Notes: a model not told the origin generated them from the letters alone. Numbered from the stretch's first letter, positions 10,698-19,116 are shown. The stretch: DNA of 26,173 nt from Euryarchaeota archaeon UBA251 (GCA_002497905.1 DAFJ01000039.1:1-26173), one strand, 5' to 3'. Program-made: numbers and translations.

Positions 10698-13600
10698 ATG
10701 ATGGCACAACACAGGGCCACGGTCATCGTGGTCTTGTCAATCCTCATACTGAGTACCCTGCCCGTGGATAATCTGCAAACTCCTCTTGAAGAATCCACGG
10801 AGTTCCGTGCATACCAACAGGTGGACAATGGAAATGGCACCTGGACGGTGGAGATTGTAGATGATCAGGCCGGCGGTTTCGATGATGCAGTGATTAGAAG
10901 CGATATCCCTGCAGAGATTAACACTACTGCTGCCCTTATCCCTCTCAGTTATGATGCTCAGATGGAATCCCGTGGCCTTTTCGGTCTTGACCTCTCCACG
11001 ATTGGATTTTGGAACAATGCTTCGATTATCGAAGCACACCTTGAATTGACCATTGATTCCCCACCTTCGAGTGAGATTGATATTTTCGGGCAAATGACAT
11101 ACAGGGACTGGGTCGATCCATCTTGGAATATGGCTACACCTGCTATTCCTTGGTCAGTTTCAGGGGCAGGAGGTAATACCGATTCCGGGGGCCCCATGCG
11201 TCCAGTATCAGTTTCGCCTTCTTCGACAGAGATATCCATTGATGTCACTGATGGATTCCGCATCGCTCAGGCTAGGGATATTCAGGGTGCAGGTGGTTTC
11301 CTTGGGGTGATGGTTACAGGAATACAGGCCAATGAGTCAGGCTACTCCGATTGGAGTTTAACCGTTCACTCCTCAGAGTCTTCGCTTGAGTATCTACGGC
11401 CCAAGTGGACAGTACTTGTTGAATGGGTGAATCCCAATACCCTTTCATCGGCTCCAGCATGGGTAGACATAGAACCACGCGCATCGACCATAAGTGCGGA
11501 TTCAGATATTGGCATGAAGTCACAGGTGCGAGGTCAAGACGGGAGCATGTCTACCGCTGCCATCGACTGGTCAGTAATAGGTTCAGGATCGATTGATACG
11601 TCAGGGCTCTATGCCCCATATTCGGTAGGTTTGGATTTCCTTTGTGCATCTTGGCAGAATTCCCAGTCCGTTTATTCTTGCACTCCAATGATGGTTACAC
11701 CTGGGTCGCCGGTATCGATGACTCTCATGCCCGGCAATGCTACATTTTCTGTGGATGATGACATCCAAATCAATGCTTCATTCCTCGATTCCAATGGTAA
11801 CTCCTTCGCCGCCACACCCCAGTGGTCGGTTAGTAGTGGTTCGATTGATACTGATGGATACTGGACCCTTGAGGTCCTTGGAACTCATCGTGTCGATGCC
11901 ACGAGTGGAGGGCTATCCTCCTGGACAAATGTCACATTGGTCGAAGGAGGTGTAGCCGAACTTCTCATGCCTCAGAATCTCACAGTAGCATCTGGAGAGC
12001 GAGTTTCCGTTTTGCCAGACGCCGTTGATCGTTTAGGCAATACAATTCCTCTTGCACTTGCTGGAGACCTTGCTTATTCAATGGATTCAGGGACAGTAGA
12101 TAACAGCGGCATGTATACTGGTGAATCTGTAGGAACTTGGGTCATCGACTGTACCGCTACGTTGGGCGCTACCGGTTCAACAACAGTCGAGGTCACAGTT
12201 GGAACTCCAGTGAGTCTTGAAATTATTCACCCTAGCCGAACAGTACTCGCCGACGAAGCAGTACCTTTGCCAGTTATTTGGACTGATGCCTACGGAAACG
12301 CGGTGGAGCAACCAATCCCCTTGATTGCATGGACTGCTGACGACGGCGGCTTCAGGACCACATCGAATGGGACCGTGGAGTGGCTTCCTAGGGACCTTGG
12401 TAACTACACTGTATCCATTGCTCACCTCGGTCTAACTCACAGCATCGAGATTGAGGTTGGTGCAGGCAGTATCGCCACGGTTGTCATCGAGAGTGATGAA
12501 GAGGTACTTTCCGCTGGTTCCGAGGTCTTCTTACAGATGATGGCGCAGGATTCCTTGGGCAATCAACGCGTCTTGGATGGAATGTGGTCTATTGTTGGAG
12601 GTGGCGTCGCACCGTCTCCCTTTTCGACAGGAGCTACTTACACGCCTTCGATTGTCGGAACCGTGACAATCCAGGCAAATACAACCGAGAACGGTGTAGT
12701 CTATACAGCTACCAGAATCTACAATGTCGTCCCCGGGCGTCTCGTTTCTGTCTCCTTCCAAGGCGATGGTATTACAATGACGACAGATGAATCCCTTGAT
12801 CTCGCTCCAATAGGTCTTGACGCGATGGGTAACCCTATCACAGGTTTGCAGTTCAACTGGACAGTCAATGGTGTCGATTACACCGATGATATTCGTGGTT
12901 CTGACAATGTGTTCCGACCTACGGCGGTTGGCGATGTCCAAATCCAAGGCATGGCGGACGGCCGTGCTGCCCGAATCGATCTCTATGTAGAGGCGGGCCT
13001 GCCCCAGTCCTTGGAAATCATTCCACCAGGCAACTCATTCGCTTTCAAGGGGGGACAGGATATTTTGCTAATTGTTGAGGGGATTGATCAGGCTGGGAAT
13101 CGTGTGCCAATCGATGGAGTAACTTGGAGCCTACTCGATGATGCGGGAACGATGTCTCCGGGTGATTCGCCGGGTGAATATGTGTTCACTGTGGGTAAGG
13201 TTGGTACATATTCTCTCATCGCACGGCGAGGTACTGCGGCCGAAACAGTTCCGATGAATATCGAACCCGGTTCTCCTGATCGTATCGAGGTCATCACAGA
13301 CTCCGACGTTTTCAATGAGGGGGACATGTGGGATTTGACTATTCGAATCCTCGATGCAGGCGGCAATCCTGTATCTGTAGATACATCTGCAGTATCTATC
13401 AAATCAGAAATTGGTGATGGTACTCATGTCCAGTCCGATATTTGGCGAATCGACATTGATGGTTACGGTGATGATGTTCCAGTTAGCATTACTTTCGCTG
13501 GCCTTGAGAAGATCATCTATGTCAATGTGCAACCGAGTGCTCTCTCAAAACTTACAGGTACTGGTATGGGTCAGGTTGCGATTGGTTCTGTCTTTGTCGT

Positions 13601-14216
13601 CATCCTGCTAGCTGGTCTTCTTGTTCTTCTACCTCGGTTCCGAAGTGAAATTGATGAGTATGAGGATGATGATGAGGTGCAAGATGATGAAAAAGAAACT
13701 CAAACCCCTTCCTTGGCGCCCTCTTCTCAAGCCTTCGGTGAATACGGTGGTCAATCAGCATCGGGATCGATGGGACGATCATATGGTCGGGGCCGTCATC
13801 GTGGAGCACCTAGCACAGATTGGGGTCAATCCCAGATGCGTCAAGCAAGTGCAAACATGGCCACTATGGGAGCCACTTCATCATGGAGTCCGGCTTCAAA
13901 TGCAATGAGAGGTGACATGACTTCCTCGTCAACCGCGATGCAGGGCACTCCTCCACCACGTCCACAGGATCTTGATAATGTATCAAAAACAGATGCTGCC
14001 AAGGCTTCTGTAGAGATGCAGAGAGTCGTAGAAGAAGAAAAGCCAGGTGTTCAGAATCCACAAGCAGCACAGGCCGCCGCCGCTGCCGCATCAAGTGGTG
14101 TCATGTTGGCCTGCGATGGTACCGTACAGGGTCAAACGGGTTGGTATCACGATGGACGTGGACAGATGAGTTACTGGCAGGTTGATGAATCCGGTGCGTG
14201 GACCCGAGTTCGTTGA
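10698..14216 (+). CDS. Large membrane-anchored surface protein, one DNRLRE unit + eight Ig-like domains
   Basis: This is a 1172-residue companion of the preceding giant protein, starting 7 bp after it. The ATG at 10698 (followed at once by a second ATG) is preferred over the longer frame from 10605 because GGAG lies about 10 bases upstream and the signal peptide then begins at residue 1 (hydrophobic residues about 8-23). One divergent DNRLRE-like unit (about 30-240, with SRGLFGLDLS and EYLRPKW) precedes eight Ig-like domains (about 252-950) with the same D-x-x-GN motif as the upstream protein. A transmembrane helix (about 959-980) is followed by a ~190-residue tail: first acidic (EIDEYEDDDE), then Gly/Ser/Gln-rich, then poly-Ala, ending in TGWYHDGRGQMSYW and AWTRVR. 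The pair probably forms one surface structure. Function is inferred only. Confidence 0.88.
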   Translation: MMAQHRATVIVVLSILILSTLPVDNLQTPLEESTEFRAYQQVDNGNGTWTVEIVDDQAGGFDDAVIRSDIPAEINTTAALIPLSYDAQMESRGLFGLDLSTIGFWNNASIIEAHLELTIDSPPSSEIDIFGQMTYRDWVDPSWNMATPAIPWSVSGAGGNTDSGGPMRPVSVSPSSTEISIDVTDGFRIAQARDIQGAGGFLGVMVTGIQANESGYSDWSLTVHSSESSLEYLRPKWTVLVEWVNPNTLSSAPAWVDIEPRASTISADSDIGMKSQVRGQDGSMSTAAIDWSVIGSGSIDTSGLYAPYSVGLDFLCASWQNSQSVYSCTPMMVTPGSPVSMTLMPGNATFSVDDDIQINASFLDSNGNSFAATPQWSVSSGSIDTDGYWTLEVLGTHRVDATSGGLSSWTNVTLVEGGVAELLMPQNLTVASGERVSVLPDAVDRLGNTIPLALAGDLAYSMDSGTVDNSGMYTGESVGTWVIDCTATLGATGSTTVEVTVGTPVSLEIIHPSRTVLADEAVPLPVIWTDAYGNAVEQPIPLIAWTADDGGFRTTSNGTVEWLPRDLGNYTVSIAHLGLTHSIEIEVGAGSIATVVIESDEEVLSAGSEVFLQMMAQDSLGNQRVLDGMWSIVGGGVAPSPFSTGATYTPSIVGTVTIQANTTENGVVYTATRIYNVVPGRLVSVSFQGDGITMTTDESLDLAPIGLDAMGNPITGLQFNWTVNGVDYTDDIRGSDNVFRPTAVGDVQIQGMADGRAARIDLYVEAGLPQSLEIIPPGNSFAFKGGQDILLIVEGIDQAGNRVPIDGVTWSLLDDAGTMSPGDSPGEYVFTVGKVGTYSLIARRGTAAETVPMNIEPGSPDRIEVITDSDVFNEGDMWDLTIRILDAGGNPVSVDTSAVSIKSEIGDGTHVQSDIWRIDIDGYGDDVPVSITFAGLEKIIYVNVQPSALSKLTGTGMGQVAIGSVFVVILLAGLLVLLPRFRSEIDEYEDDDEVQDDEKETQTPSLAPSSQAFGEYGGQSASGSMGRSYGRGRHRGAPSTDWGQSQMRQASANMATMGATSSWSPASNAMRGDMTSSSTAMQGTPPPRPQDLDNVSKTDAAKASVEMQRVVEEEKPGVQNPQAAQAAAAAASSGVMLACDGTVQGQTGWYHDGRGQMSYWQVDESGAWTRVR

Positions 14217-14222
14217 GTTACG

Positions 14223-15041
14223 TTATTCGTATTGCTCTTCAGAATTAGGGAAGTCCTTCGTTCGTACATCGTCCACGAAGGTACTGACTGCCTCTTTGAT
14301 ATCCGTCTCTAGATTGAGGTAGCGGCGCAGGAATCGAGGGCTGAAGTCCATTGTGATGCCAAGCATGTCATGAAGAACGAGTACTTGGCCATCCACATCC
14401 GCGCCGGCCCCAATACCAATTGTAGGAATTTCAATTGCTTCACTTACCATCTTAGCGAGAGGAGCAGGAATTTTCTCGAGGACGATGGCAAAGCAACCAG
14501 CCTCTTCGAGCAGTTTCGCATCTGCAATTAGCTTCTCAGCCTCTGCATTTTCACGTGCTCGAACAGTATAGGTCCCGAACTTGTAGATGGATTGAGGCGT
14601 GAGTCCGAGGTGGCCCATTACAGGGATACCAGCTGTGAGTATTCTCTGGATTGATTCGACGATTTCAGATCCTCCTTCTAACTTGACTGAATGTGCCCCA
14701 CTTTCCTTCATGATGCGGATTGCAGATTCTAGTGCATGACGGGAGTTTCCTTGGTAGGTACCGAAAGGCATGTCCACAACAATCAGAGCGCGATTGACAG
14801 CACGGACGACACACTGAGCGTGGTAGATCATGTGGTCAAGAGTCATCGGGACTGTTGTTTCGTTACCTGCCATGACATTCGATGCAGAATCTCCGACAAG
14901 GATCACGTCTACTCCTCCCGCATCGACAAGCCGGGCGAGAGAGTAATCGTAGGCGGTAAGCATCGTAATTGGTTCGCCTGCCCGCTTCATCTCAAGAAGC
15001 GTATTGGTGGTTACCTTCCGTGCTTTTCCTGCAATGGACAT
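14223..15041 (-). CDS. panB: 3-methyl-2-oxobutanoate hydroxymethyltransferase (ketopantoate hydroxymethyltransferase)
   Basis: PanB transfers a hydroxymethyl group from 5,10-methylene-tetrahydrofolate (or the archaeal folate equivalent) to 2-oxoisovalerate, giving ketopantoate, the first committed step to pantothenate and coenzyme A. The 272-residue length is typical. Family motifs are MLTAYDY (27-33), the metal-binding VGDS Asp51, DMPFGTYQ (Asp90), VKLEGG (Lys120, Glu122), GIPVMGHLGLTPQS (138-151, His144), VLEKIP with the predicted catalytic Glu189, and IPTIGIGAG plus DGQVLVLHDMLG (205-228). All expected metal and catalytic residues are present. A GAGG Shine-Dalgarno element lies about 6 bases before the ATG. 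It is the last gene of the minus-strand run, 52 bp after the permease, and the gap holds a small hairpin. No other pantothenate gene is in the window, so its place here may be coincidental. Confidence 0.96.
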   Translation of the reverse strand: MSIAGKARKVTTNTLLEMKRAGEPITMLTAYDYSLARLVDAGGVDVILVGDSASNVMAGNETTVPMTLDHMIYHAQCVVRAVNRALIVVDMPFGTYQGNSRHALESAIRIMKESGAHSVKLEGGSEIVESIQRILTAGIPVMGHLGLTPQSIYKFGTYTVRARENAEAEKLIADAKLLEEAGCFAIVLEKIPAPLAKMVSEAIEIPTIGIGAGADVDGQVLVLHDMLGITMDFSPRFLRRYLNLETDIKEAVSTFVDDVRTKDFPNSEEQYE

Positions 15042-15065
15042 ATCCCGCCTCAGTGGATGGGAGTC

Positions 15066-15086
15066 CTCTATTAGGTTTCAATAGAG
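15066..15086. repeat. Inverted repeat in the permease-panB gap (possible attenuator or processing hairpin)
   Basis: A perfect 7-bp inverted repeat, CTCTATT and AATAGAG, is separated by 7 bases and sits inside the 52-bp gap between the permease stop and the panB start. There is no following T-run on either strand, so a classical intrinsic terminator is not supported. It could stabilise or process the mRNA between the two genes. Confidence 0.35.
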
Positions 15087-15093
15087 CGGATGT

Positions 15094-16785
15094 TCATTCT
15101 TCTTCTGCACTCATGGTTCGAATAACCATCAAGAACTCATCAATATCTAGAACTCCGTCATTATTTTCGTCCAGAAGATGGAAGAAATCTCTGATTATGT
15201 CTTTTTCATTTGGTAACCATTCTAATGCTCTGATTGCGGCTGTGAATTCCCTGAGATTTAGATGATTATTATTCTCAAGGTCTGAAGCACGGAATACAGT
15301 CACAGCTCTCATTAATTCCGATTCGTTATCAGTAATTTTTGAAATGAATGTATTCCATGGTCTTTCTGTATTTGTTACATGATTTTTGCCATATGATGCA
15401 TAGAGAATAAGCCCTAGAATGATGGCTGAACCAGCACCTATTAACGCATTGATTCCCATCAGGATAAGTAGGGTGAGAGATGATAATATCCCGAAATATT
15501 GTATGAATCGATTGGATTTTAAACGATATTTCGGTTGATACCAGGTATGTTCTTGTTCTACTCTTCGAATTATAATTACACAAAGATTCACGGCTGTAAA
15601 AATCATTAGCATAAATCCAGAAGCTAACTTGGCTACAGTCGCAACATCAAGGAATATTATTGCCAACCCCATGCAGATACTGGTTCCATAAATCGATCGA
15701 TGAGGAGTCTGATATTTTGGATGAGTATCTTCCAATTCTTTAGGGAGAAGCTTGTCTCTACTCATTGCAAATGGGAATTTAGATGCACCTAGAAGCCCTG
15801 TAAGGCCCCCTCCGCTCATTGTCAGGATTGCAAAGATAGCGATGATGAATGCGATTGTACTGCCGCCGACTTCGAGTGCGAGAGAGTACATTGGCGCTTT
15901 TGTAGGATATCCTCCATCACCAATTCCTAGACTTGCTCCATCAAATACTGAAAACAGCGTGTATGAAACTCCAGCATAAAGAAACATTGCAATACCAAGT
16001 GAATAGAACATGCCAATGGGCAGGTTACGTTCAGGTTCAACAACATCTTCACCAACTGCAGCAATTTTGATTATGCCAACGTATGCCAAGAAAACGTAGG
16101 CGCTTGCTGAACCTAATCCCTTCCAGCCCGCAGTGCTTCCCATGAGATTTATTGCTGCATCTAGGGGTGCGCGAGAAAGTTCCGCACTTCCATTTGAAAA
16201 TGCCATAATTGCTACTAGTATTACTATTGAAACTGCAACAAGAATAATTGGAGTTAGAATCTTCTTGAGAAGTCCCATACCTCGGATGTTGATTGCAGTG
16301 ATTAGAATCAGAATGAATATGGCTAGTATTTTTGCAGTGGTATCCGTAAATTCAATGCCCAAACTTCCTTCTATTGCAATGACATATGCGCTAAAGCCAA
16401 TTAGTGCAAAAGCAGATTTCAACATGAACGAAGCCCATAGACCTAGTCCGGAAATCGTTCCAATAATTGGTCCAAATGTTCTCTCAATATACACGTATGC
16501 ACCACCAGAAGTTGGCATTGCAGAAGATAATTCAGCCTTGGATATGGCTCCAGGAATCACGACCAGTCCTGACAGAATATAGGCTAGCCAAAGAGCAGCG
16601 TACGATCCTTCTATTGATCCGCTTGCAGTGTAAAGCTCCTTACTTGCGAGTGCAGGTAGAACAAAAATACCACTTCCCACCATTGCAGATAGTGCCAATA
16701 TTACTGCTGCAAATCCTCCTACTGACCTCTGATATAGTGATGTAAAATCAAAAATTCCCTTAATATCCGCTGGTGTTTTTTGCAA
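15094..16785 (-). CDS. APC-family amino acid permease with C-terminal EF-hand pair
   Basis: This 563-residue protein has about 12 hydrophobic helices over residues 22-455 and the APC substrate-loop motif GSGIF (37-41) after helix 1a, followed by a PxSGGxYxY element near residue 92 typical of amino acid permeases. It should import an amino acid or a related amine. Many archaeal and bacterial relatives end in a UspA or other soluble domain. Here the last ~85 residues carry two EF-hand-like loops: DLENNNHLNLRE (502-513, less regular) and DENNDGVLDIDE (539-550, canonical Asp-Asn-Asp-Gly-Asp-Glu spacing), each flanked by helices. The start is TTG with GGTGA four bases upstream, 14 bp after the dioxygenase-RidA stop, which suggests co-transcription. 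Base composition is clearly more AT-rich than in the neighbours (one 60-base sample 35% GC against about 50%), a possible sign of separate origin. Confidence 0.88.
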   Translation of the reverse strand: MQKTPADIKGIFDFTSLYQRSVGGFAAVILALSAMVGSGIFVLPALASKELYTASGSIEGSYAALWLAYILSGLVVIPGAISKAELSSAMPTSGGAYVYIERTFGPIIGTISGLGLWASFMLKSAFALIGFSAYVIAIEGSLGIEFTDTTAKILAIFILILITAINIRGMGLLKKILTPIILVAVSIVILVAIMAFSNGSAELSRAPLDAAINLMGSTAGWKGLGSASAYVFLAYVGIIKIAAVGEDVVEPERNLPIGMFYSLGIAMFLYAGVSYTLFSVFDGASLGIGDGGYPTKAPMYSLALEVGGSTIAFIIAIFAILTMSGGGLTGLLGASKFPFAMSRDKLLPKELEDTHPKYQTPHRSIYGTSICMGLAIIFLDVATVAKLASGFMLMIFTAVNLCVIIIRRVEQEHTWYQPKYRLKSNRFIQYFGILSSLTLLILMGINALIGAGSAIILGLILYASYGKNHVTNTERPWNTFISKITDNESELMRAVTVFRASDLENNNHLNLREFTAAIRALEWLPNEKDIIRDFFHLLDENNDGVLDIDEFLMVIRTMSAEEE

Positions 16786-16789
16786 TAAA

Positions 16790-16794
16790 TCACC
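16790..16794 (-). promoter_or_regulatory. Shine-Dalgarno site deciding a TTG start of the permease
   Basis: GGTGA on the minus strand lies four bases before the TTG at 16785. No ATG or GTG precedes the first hydrophobic segment in frame, so this TTG is the likely start. Confidence 0.55.
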
Positions 16795-16799
16795 ATCTA

Positions 16800-18206
16800 T
16801 TATCCAATCTTTGCAATGACCTTCATCTCAACCGCAATCGGAGTTGGTAATGCCGTAATTGCAAGAGTCGTTCGAGTTGCTTGAACGCTAGTGAAGTGTT
16901 TTGCATACACCTCATTGTATCCTGCAAAGTCACGTTCCATATCTACGAGGAAGGATGTGATGTCGATAACATCGGATAGAGATGCACCGCTCGCTTCAAG
17001 GATTGCTTTCACATTCGCGATACATGCTTCAGTCTGTGCTTTGATGTCATATTCCTGAGGAATTCCATCTGGTGTGCGTATTGCCCCGCCTGGGATCTCA
17101 TCGGTTCCGGCCTGTCGTGGGCCTACTCCACTCAGGTAAAGGAGTTCGCCAACACGTCTTGCGTGAGGATATGCTCCGACTGCCTTTGGTGCGGCTGATG
17201 TCTCGATAATCCCTCCTTCTGGCACCGTATGTGATGAATCGCTTACTTCTGAATTAGCACTCGCTGTTTCACTTACTTCTAGAGTTGAATCCGAGTCAAT
17301 GACGTTACGGTCTCCTCGATAGTACTCTACATCGTCCTCATCGAATTCTTTGTCTCCGACTGAGCCCTTGGTTGGAGTCAAAGAAATTACAGCACCACCT
17401 GATCCATGCAATGCTTCGTAGGCGAGGACATCCCCATCGTAGCGGTTATGTTGCCCCATCGCTGAGGCCAGCCACCATGCTGGCTTGAATGCGACAACCT
17501 TCTGCACTCTGATTTGGGAGTGGATGTCTCGGGATAATTGACTGATGTCTTCGAGACGTCCTTTAGCGAAAAATTCCAGAATTTTCCGATTCCATTCGTC
17601 GTCTTTCTGAGAGTGAATCCGATCATCTTCAGGTTCGATGTGTTTCGTGAACATACGGTTTGAGAGCGATGCGACAACTACGGCTACAGCTTTCTTGCCT
17701 TGCGCCTTAAGTACATCAGTCGTCGCCTTTCCGAGAACGATTGTTTCTGCCCGATTAGCATACATGTTACTCGAAAGTATGGTCATTGGAAGTTTGTTGT
17801 CTGGGTTCAGTAGGCTGAGTGCTACGATGCTCCCTGTATCAATCGGGAAGCCGTGGTAGTCCACTCCTCGCATGTGTAGTCCGCGTTTTTCACCAGCCTC
17901 CACTATTCCGTTCGCAAGATCAACATCAACCTTGAACGAGTAAGGCATCGAACCTAGAGCATGAAAATCATCGTCCACGTGCGTCCATTCTGGATTCTCA
18001 CGGCACTGGACTTGGTGTCCAATAACTGAGGGCCAGGTAGTAGAGTAGACGATGATTACATCCGCATCACTTTCTTCGATACGTTCTCTAAGTTGGTCGT
18101 ACGCGGCTCTCAGTTTCCCCCATCCTTCATTTTTTTCCGGAGCTAACAAGGGGTGAGGATGGGGTGGCCCCCAAATACCCATCACTATGGGTGAATCATC
18201 ACTCAC
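16800..18206 (-). CDS. Extradiol dioxygenase non-catalytic (alpha) subunit fused to RidA-family deaminase
   Basis: This 468-residue two-domain protein overlaps the beta-subunit stop by GTGA. GTG at 18206 with AGGTGA four bases upstream is preferred to the longer ATG frame from 18245. Residues about 8-275 are a class III extradiol (LigB-fold) domain paralogous to the neighbouring beta subunit but without its iron ligands: STTWP replaces SPHWQ, SLSNRMF replaces SLSHRHF, and FKPAWW stands where beta has AETDAGG. This is the pattern of the AmnA-type structural subunit of 2-aminophenol 1,6-dioxygenase. An acidic, Ser-rich linker (about 275-327) leads to a RidA/YjgF domain (327-468) with LSGVGPRQ, QTEACIANV, the RTTLAITALP arginine and the VEMKVIA glutamate. 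2-Aminomuconate deaminases belong to this superfamily, so the fusion joins ring cleavage with the later deamination. Substrate is inferred. Confidence 0.85.
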   Translation of the reverse strand: MSDDSPIVMGIWGPPHPHPLLAPEKNEGWGKLRAAYDQLRERIEESDADVIIVYSTTWPSVIGHQVQCRENPEWTHVDDDFHALGSMPYSFKVDVDLANGIVEAGEKRGLHMRGVDYHGFPIDTGSIVALSLLNPDNKLPMTILSSNMYANRAETIVLGKATTDVLKAQGKKAVAVVVASLSNRMFTKHIEPEDDRIHSQKDDEWNRKILEFFAKGRLEDISQLSRDIHSQIRVQKVVAFKPAWWLASAMGQHNRYDGDVLAYEALHGSGGAVISLTPTKGSVGDKEFDEDDVEYYRGDRNVIDSDSTLEVSETASANSEVSDSSHTVPEGGIIETSAAPKAVGAYPHARRVGELLYLSGVGPRQAGTDEIPGGAIRTPDGIPQEYDIKAQTEACIANVKAILEASGASLSDVIDITSFLVDMERDFAGYNEVYAKHFTSVQATRTTLAITALPTPIAVEMKVIAKIG

Positions 18207-19108
18207 GGGCTCACCTGAAGTGTCGCACGTTCTCGAGGGTCCCATTCAACGATGGCGTTCCCGGTGCCGATAACAGTGCCGTAAGCATGCACGTCTGCTC
18301 CGTAATCGGGGTAATCGAGTGCGGACATCAACCACGAGAGGCCGCCAGCGTCGGTTTCAGCGATTGACTGTTCGGTGAATTCTGGCATCAACTGAACCAT
18401 CTCACGTGTACGGCCTTCACGCATCAGTTCAATCATTCGCATATCCCATAGGTATTGGGAATGGTTGTAGATGTGCTCTTTGCTCATGTCTTCCGGTACG
18501 TCGGATTCGGTGACGAAGTGACGGTGGCTGAGGCTATTACTGGAGAGTAGTACGACCTTCTTACCACTCGCCTTGATGGCGCGTTTGCAAGCCTGACCAA
18601 GCTCATGCATTTGCTCACCCATGACCTCTGCCGAGTAGTAGTGTGTAGATCGTTGACTTGAGATAGTCACGATGGGTTTACTCCAATTCGGATTGACCAT
18701 ATGGCATGAGACAATGGTCCCGTAATCTATTCTAAAATCAGGGTTCTGCATCATTCGTGTGACCATGCCTGCATCAGATGCTTCCGTTGCCATCGCTTCA
18801 GCAAGATCTACATCTACGTCGATTGAGTAAGAATATCTGAACAGGTTCGGAAATACTGGGTCGACTGAGAGGGACTCGAAGTGAGGTAAACCGAGGAAGT
18901 GTGTGCCTATGTATGTCTGCCAATGTGGGCTGAAAATGACAATGGCGTCGTAGTCAATTGTACTGAGCTTCTTCGCTAGCCGGTGGTACCCCCAACGTAG
19001 CCCCTCCCACCCACATTCAGCATTTGGCTCGTTCTCGGGAGGGTTCTCAGCATATACCAAATGAGGTGGATGCGGTGCTAAGGCCCCAAGTACAATTTCT
19101 CCTTCCAT
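18203..19108 (-). CDS. Class III extradiol dioxygenase catalytic (beta) subunit, 2-aminophenol 1,6-dioxygenase type
   Basis: This is a Fe(II) ring-cleaving dioxygenase of the LigB superfamily, 301 residues from the ATG at 19108, which has GGAGAG just upstream (the in-frame GTG at 19132 lacks one). Metal and acid-base residues sit in LAPHPPHL (His13), FSPHWQT (His62), NSLSHRHF (His195) and AETDAGG (Glu251). As I recall them, these numbers coincide with the ligands His13, His62, Glu251 and the catalytic His195 of Comamonas AmnB, with no gaps needed. That supports cleavage of a 2-aminophenol-like ring to a 2-aminomuconic-6-semialdehyde. Overlap with the alpha-RidA gene by four bases indicates translational coupling of the two subunits. 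Related enzymes act on protocatechuate, homoprotocatechuate or DOPA, so the ring substrate is not proven. A divergent promoter region with inverted repeats lies upstream. Confidence 0.87.
   Translation of the reverse strand: MEGEIVLGALAPHPPHLVYAENPPENEPNAECGWEGLRWGYHRLAKKLSTIDYDAIVIFSPHWQTYIGTHFLGLPHFESLSVDPVFPNLFRYSYSIDVDVDLAEAMATEASDAGMVTRMMQNPDFRIDYGTIVSCHMVNPNWSKPIVTISSQRSTHYYSAEVMGEQMHELGQACKRAIKASGKKVVLLSSNSLSHRHFVTESDVPEDMSKEHIYNHSQYLWDMRMIELMREGRTREMVQLMPEFTEQSIAETDAGGLSWLMSALDYPDYGADVHAYGTVIGTGNAIVEWDPRERATLQVSP
18211..18216 (-). promoter_or_regulatory. Shine-Dalgarno site deciding a GTG start of the alpha-RidA gene
   Basis: AGGTGA on the minus strand lies four bases before GTG at 18206, whose last two bases begin the TGA stop of the upstream beta gene. 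This removes an otherwise 43-bp overlap. Confidence 0.6.
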
Positions 19109-19110
19109 AA

Positions 19111-19116
19111 CTCTCC
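19111..19116 (-). promoter_or_regulatory. Shine-Dalgarno site deciding the ATG start of the dioxygenase beta subunit
   Basis: GGAGAG on the minus strand lies two bases (GGAG core: four bases) before ATG at 19108. With this start the iron-ligand histidines fall at positions 13 and 62, as in AmnB. Confidence 0.5.

Noticed and set aside
12531..12947. Antisense open frame of 138 residues inside the second surface-protein gene
   Set aside because: It lies wholly opposite a well-supported repeat protein, has no recognisable domain, and the composition is that of a shadow frame. The same holds for the other antisense frames within 1535-14216.
16133..16582. 149-residue plus-strand frame opposite the permease
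   Set aside because: It is a mirror of transmembrane-helix codons of the permease and shows no independent motif or ribosome site.
16800..18245. Longer ATG start of the alpha-RidA protein at 18245
   Set aside because: It would overlap the beta gene by 43 bp and has no good ribosome site, while GTG at 18206 has AGGTGA four bases upstream and a GTGA stop-start overlap.
16800..19108. Reading the two LigB-fold proteins as MEMO/AMMECR-type proteins
   Set aside because: The beta protein keeps all iron ligands in dioxygenase spacing and has a paired degenerate subunit, as in AmnAB.
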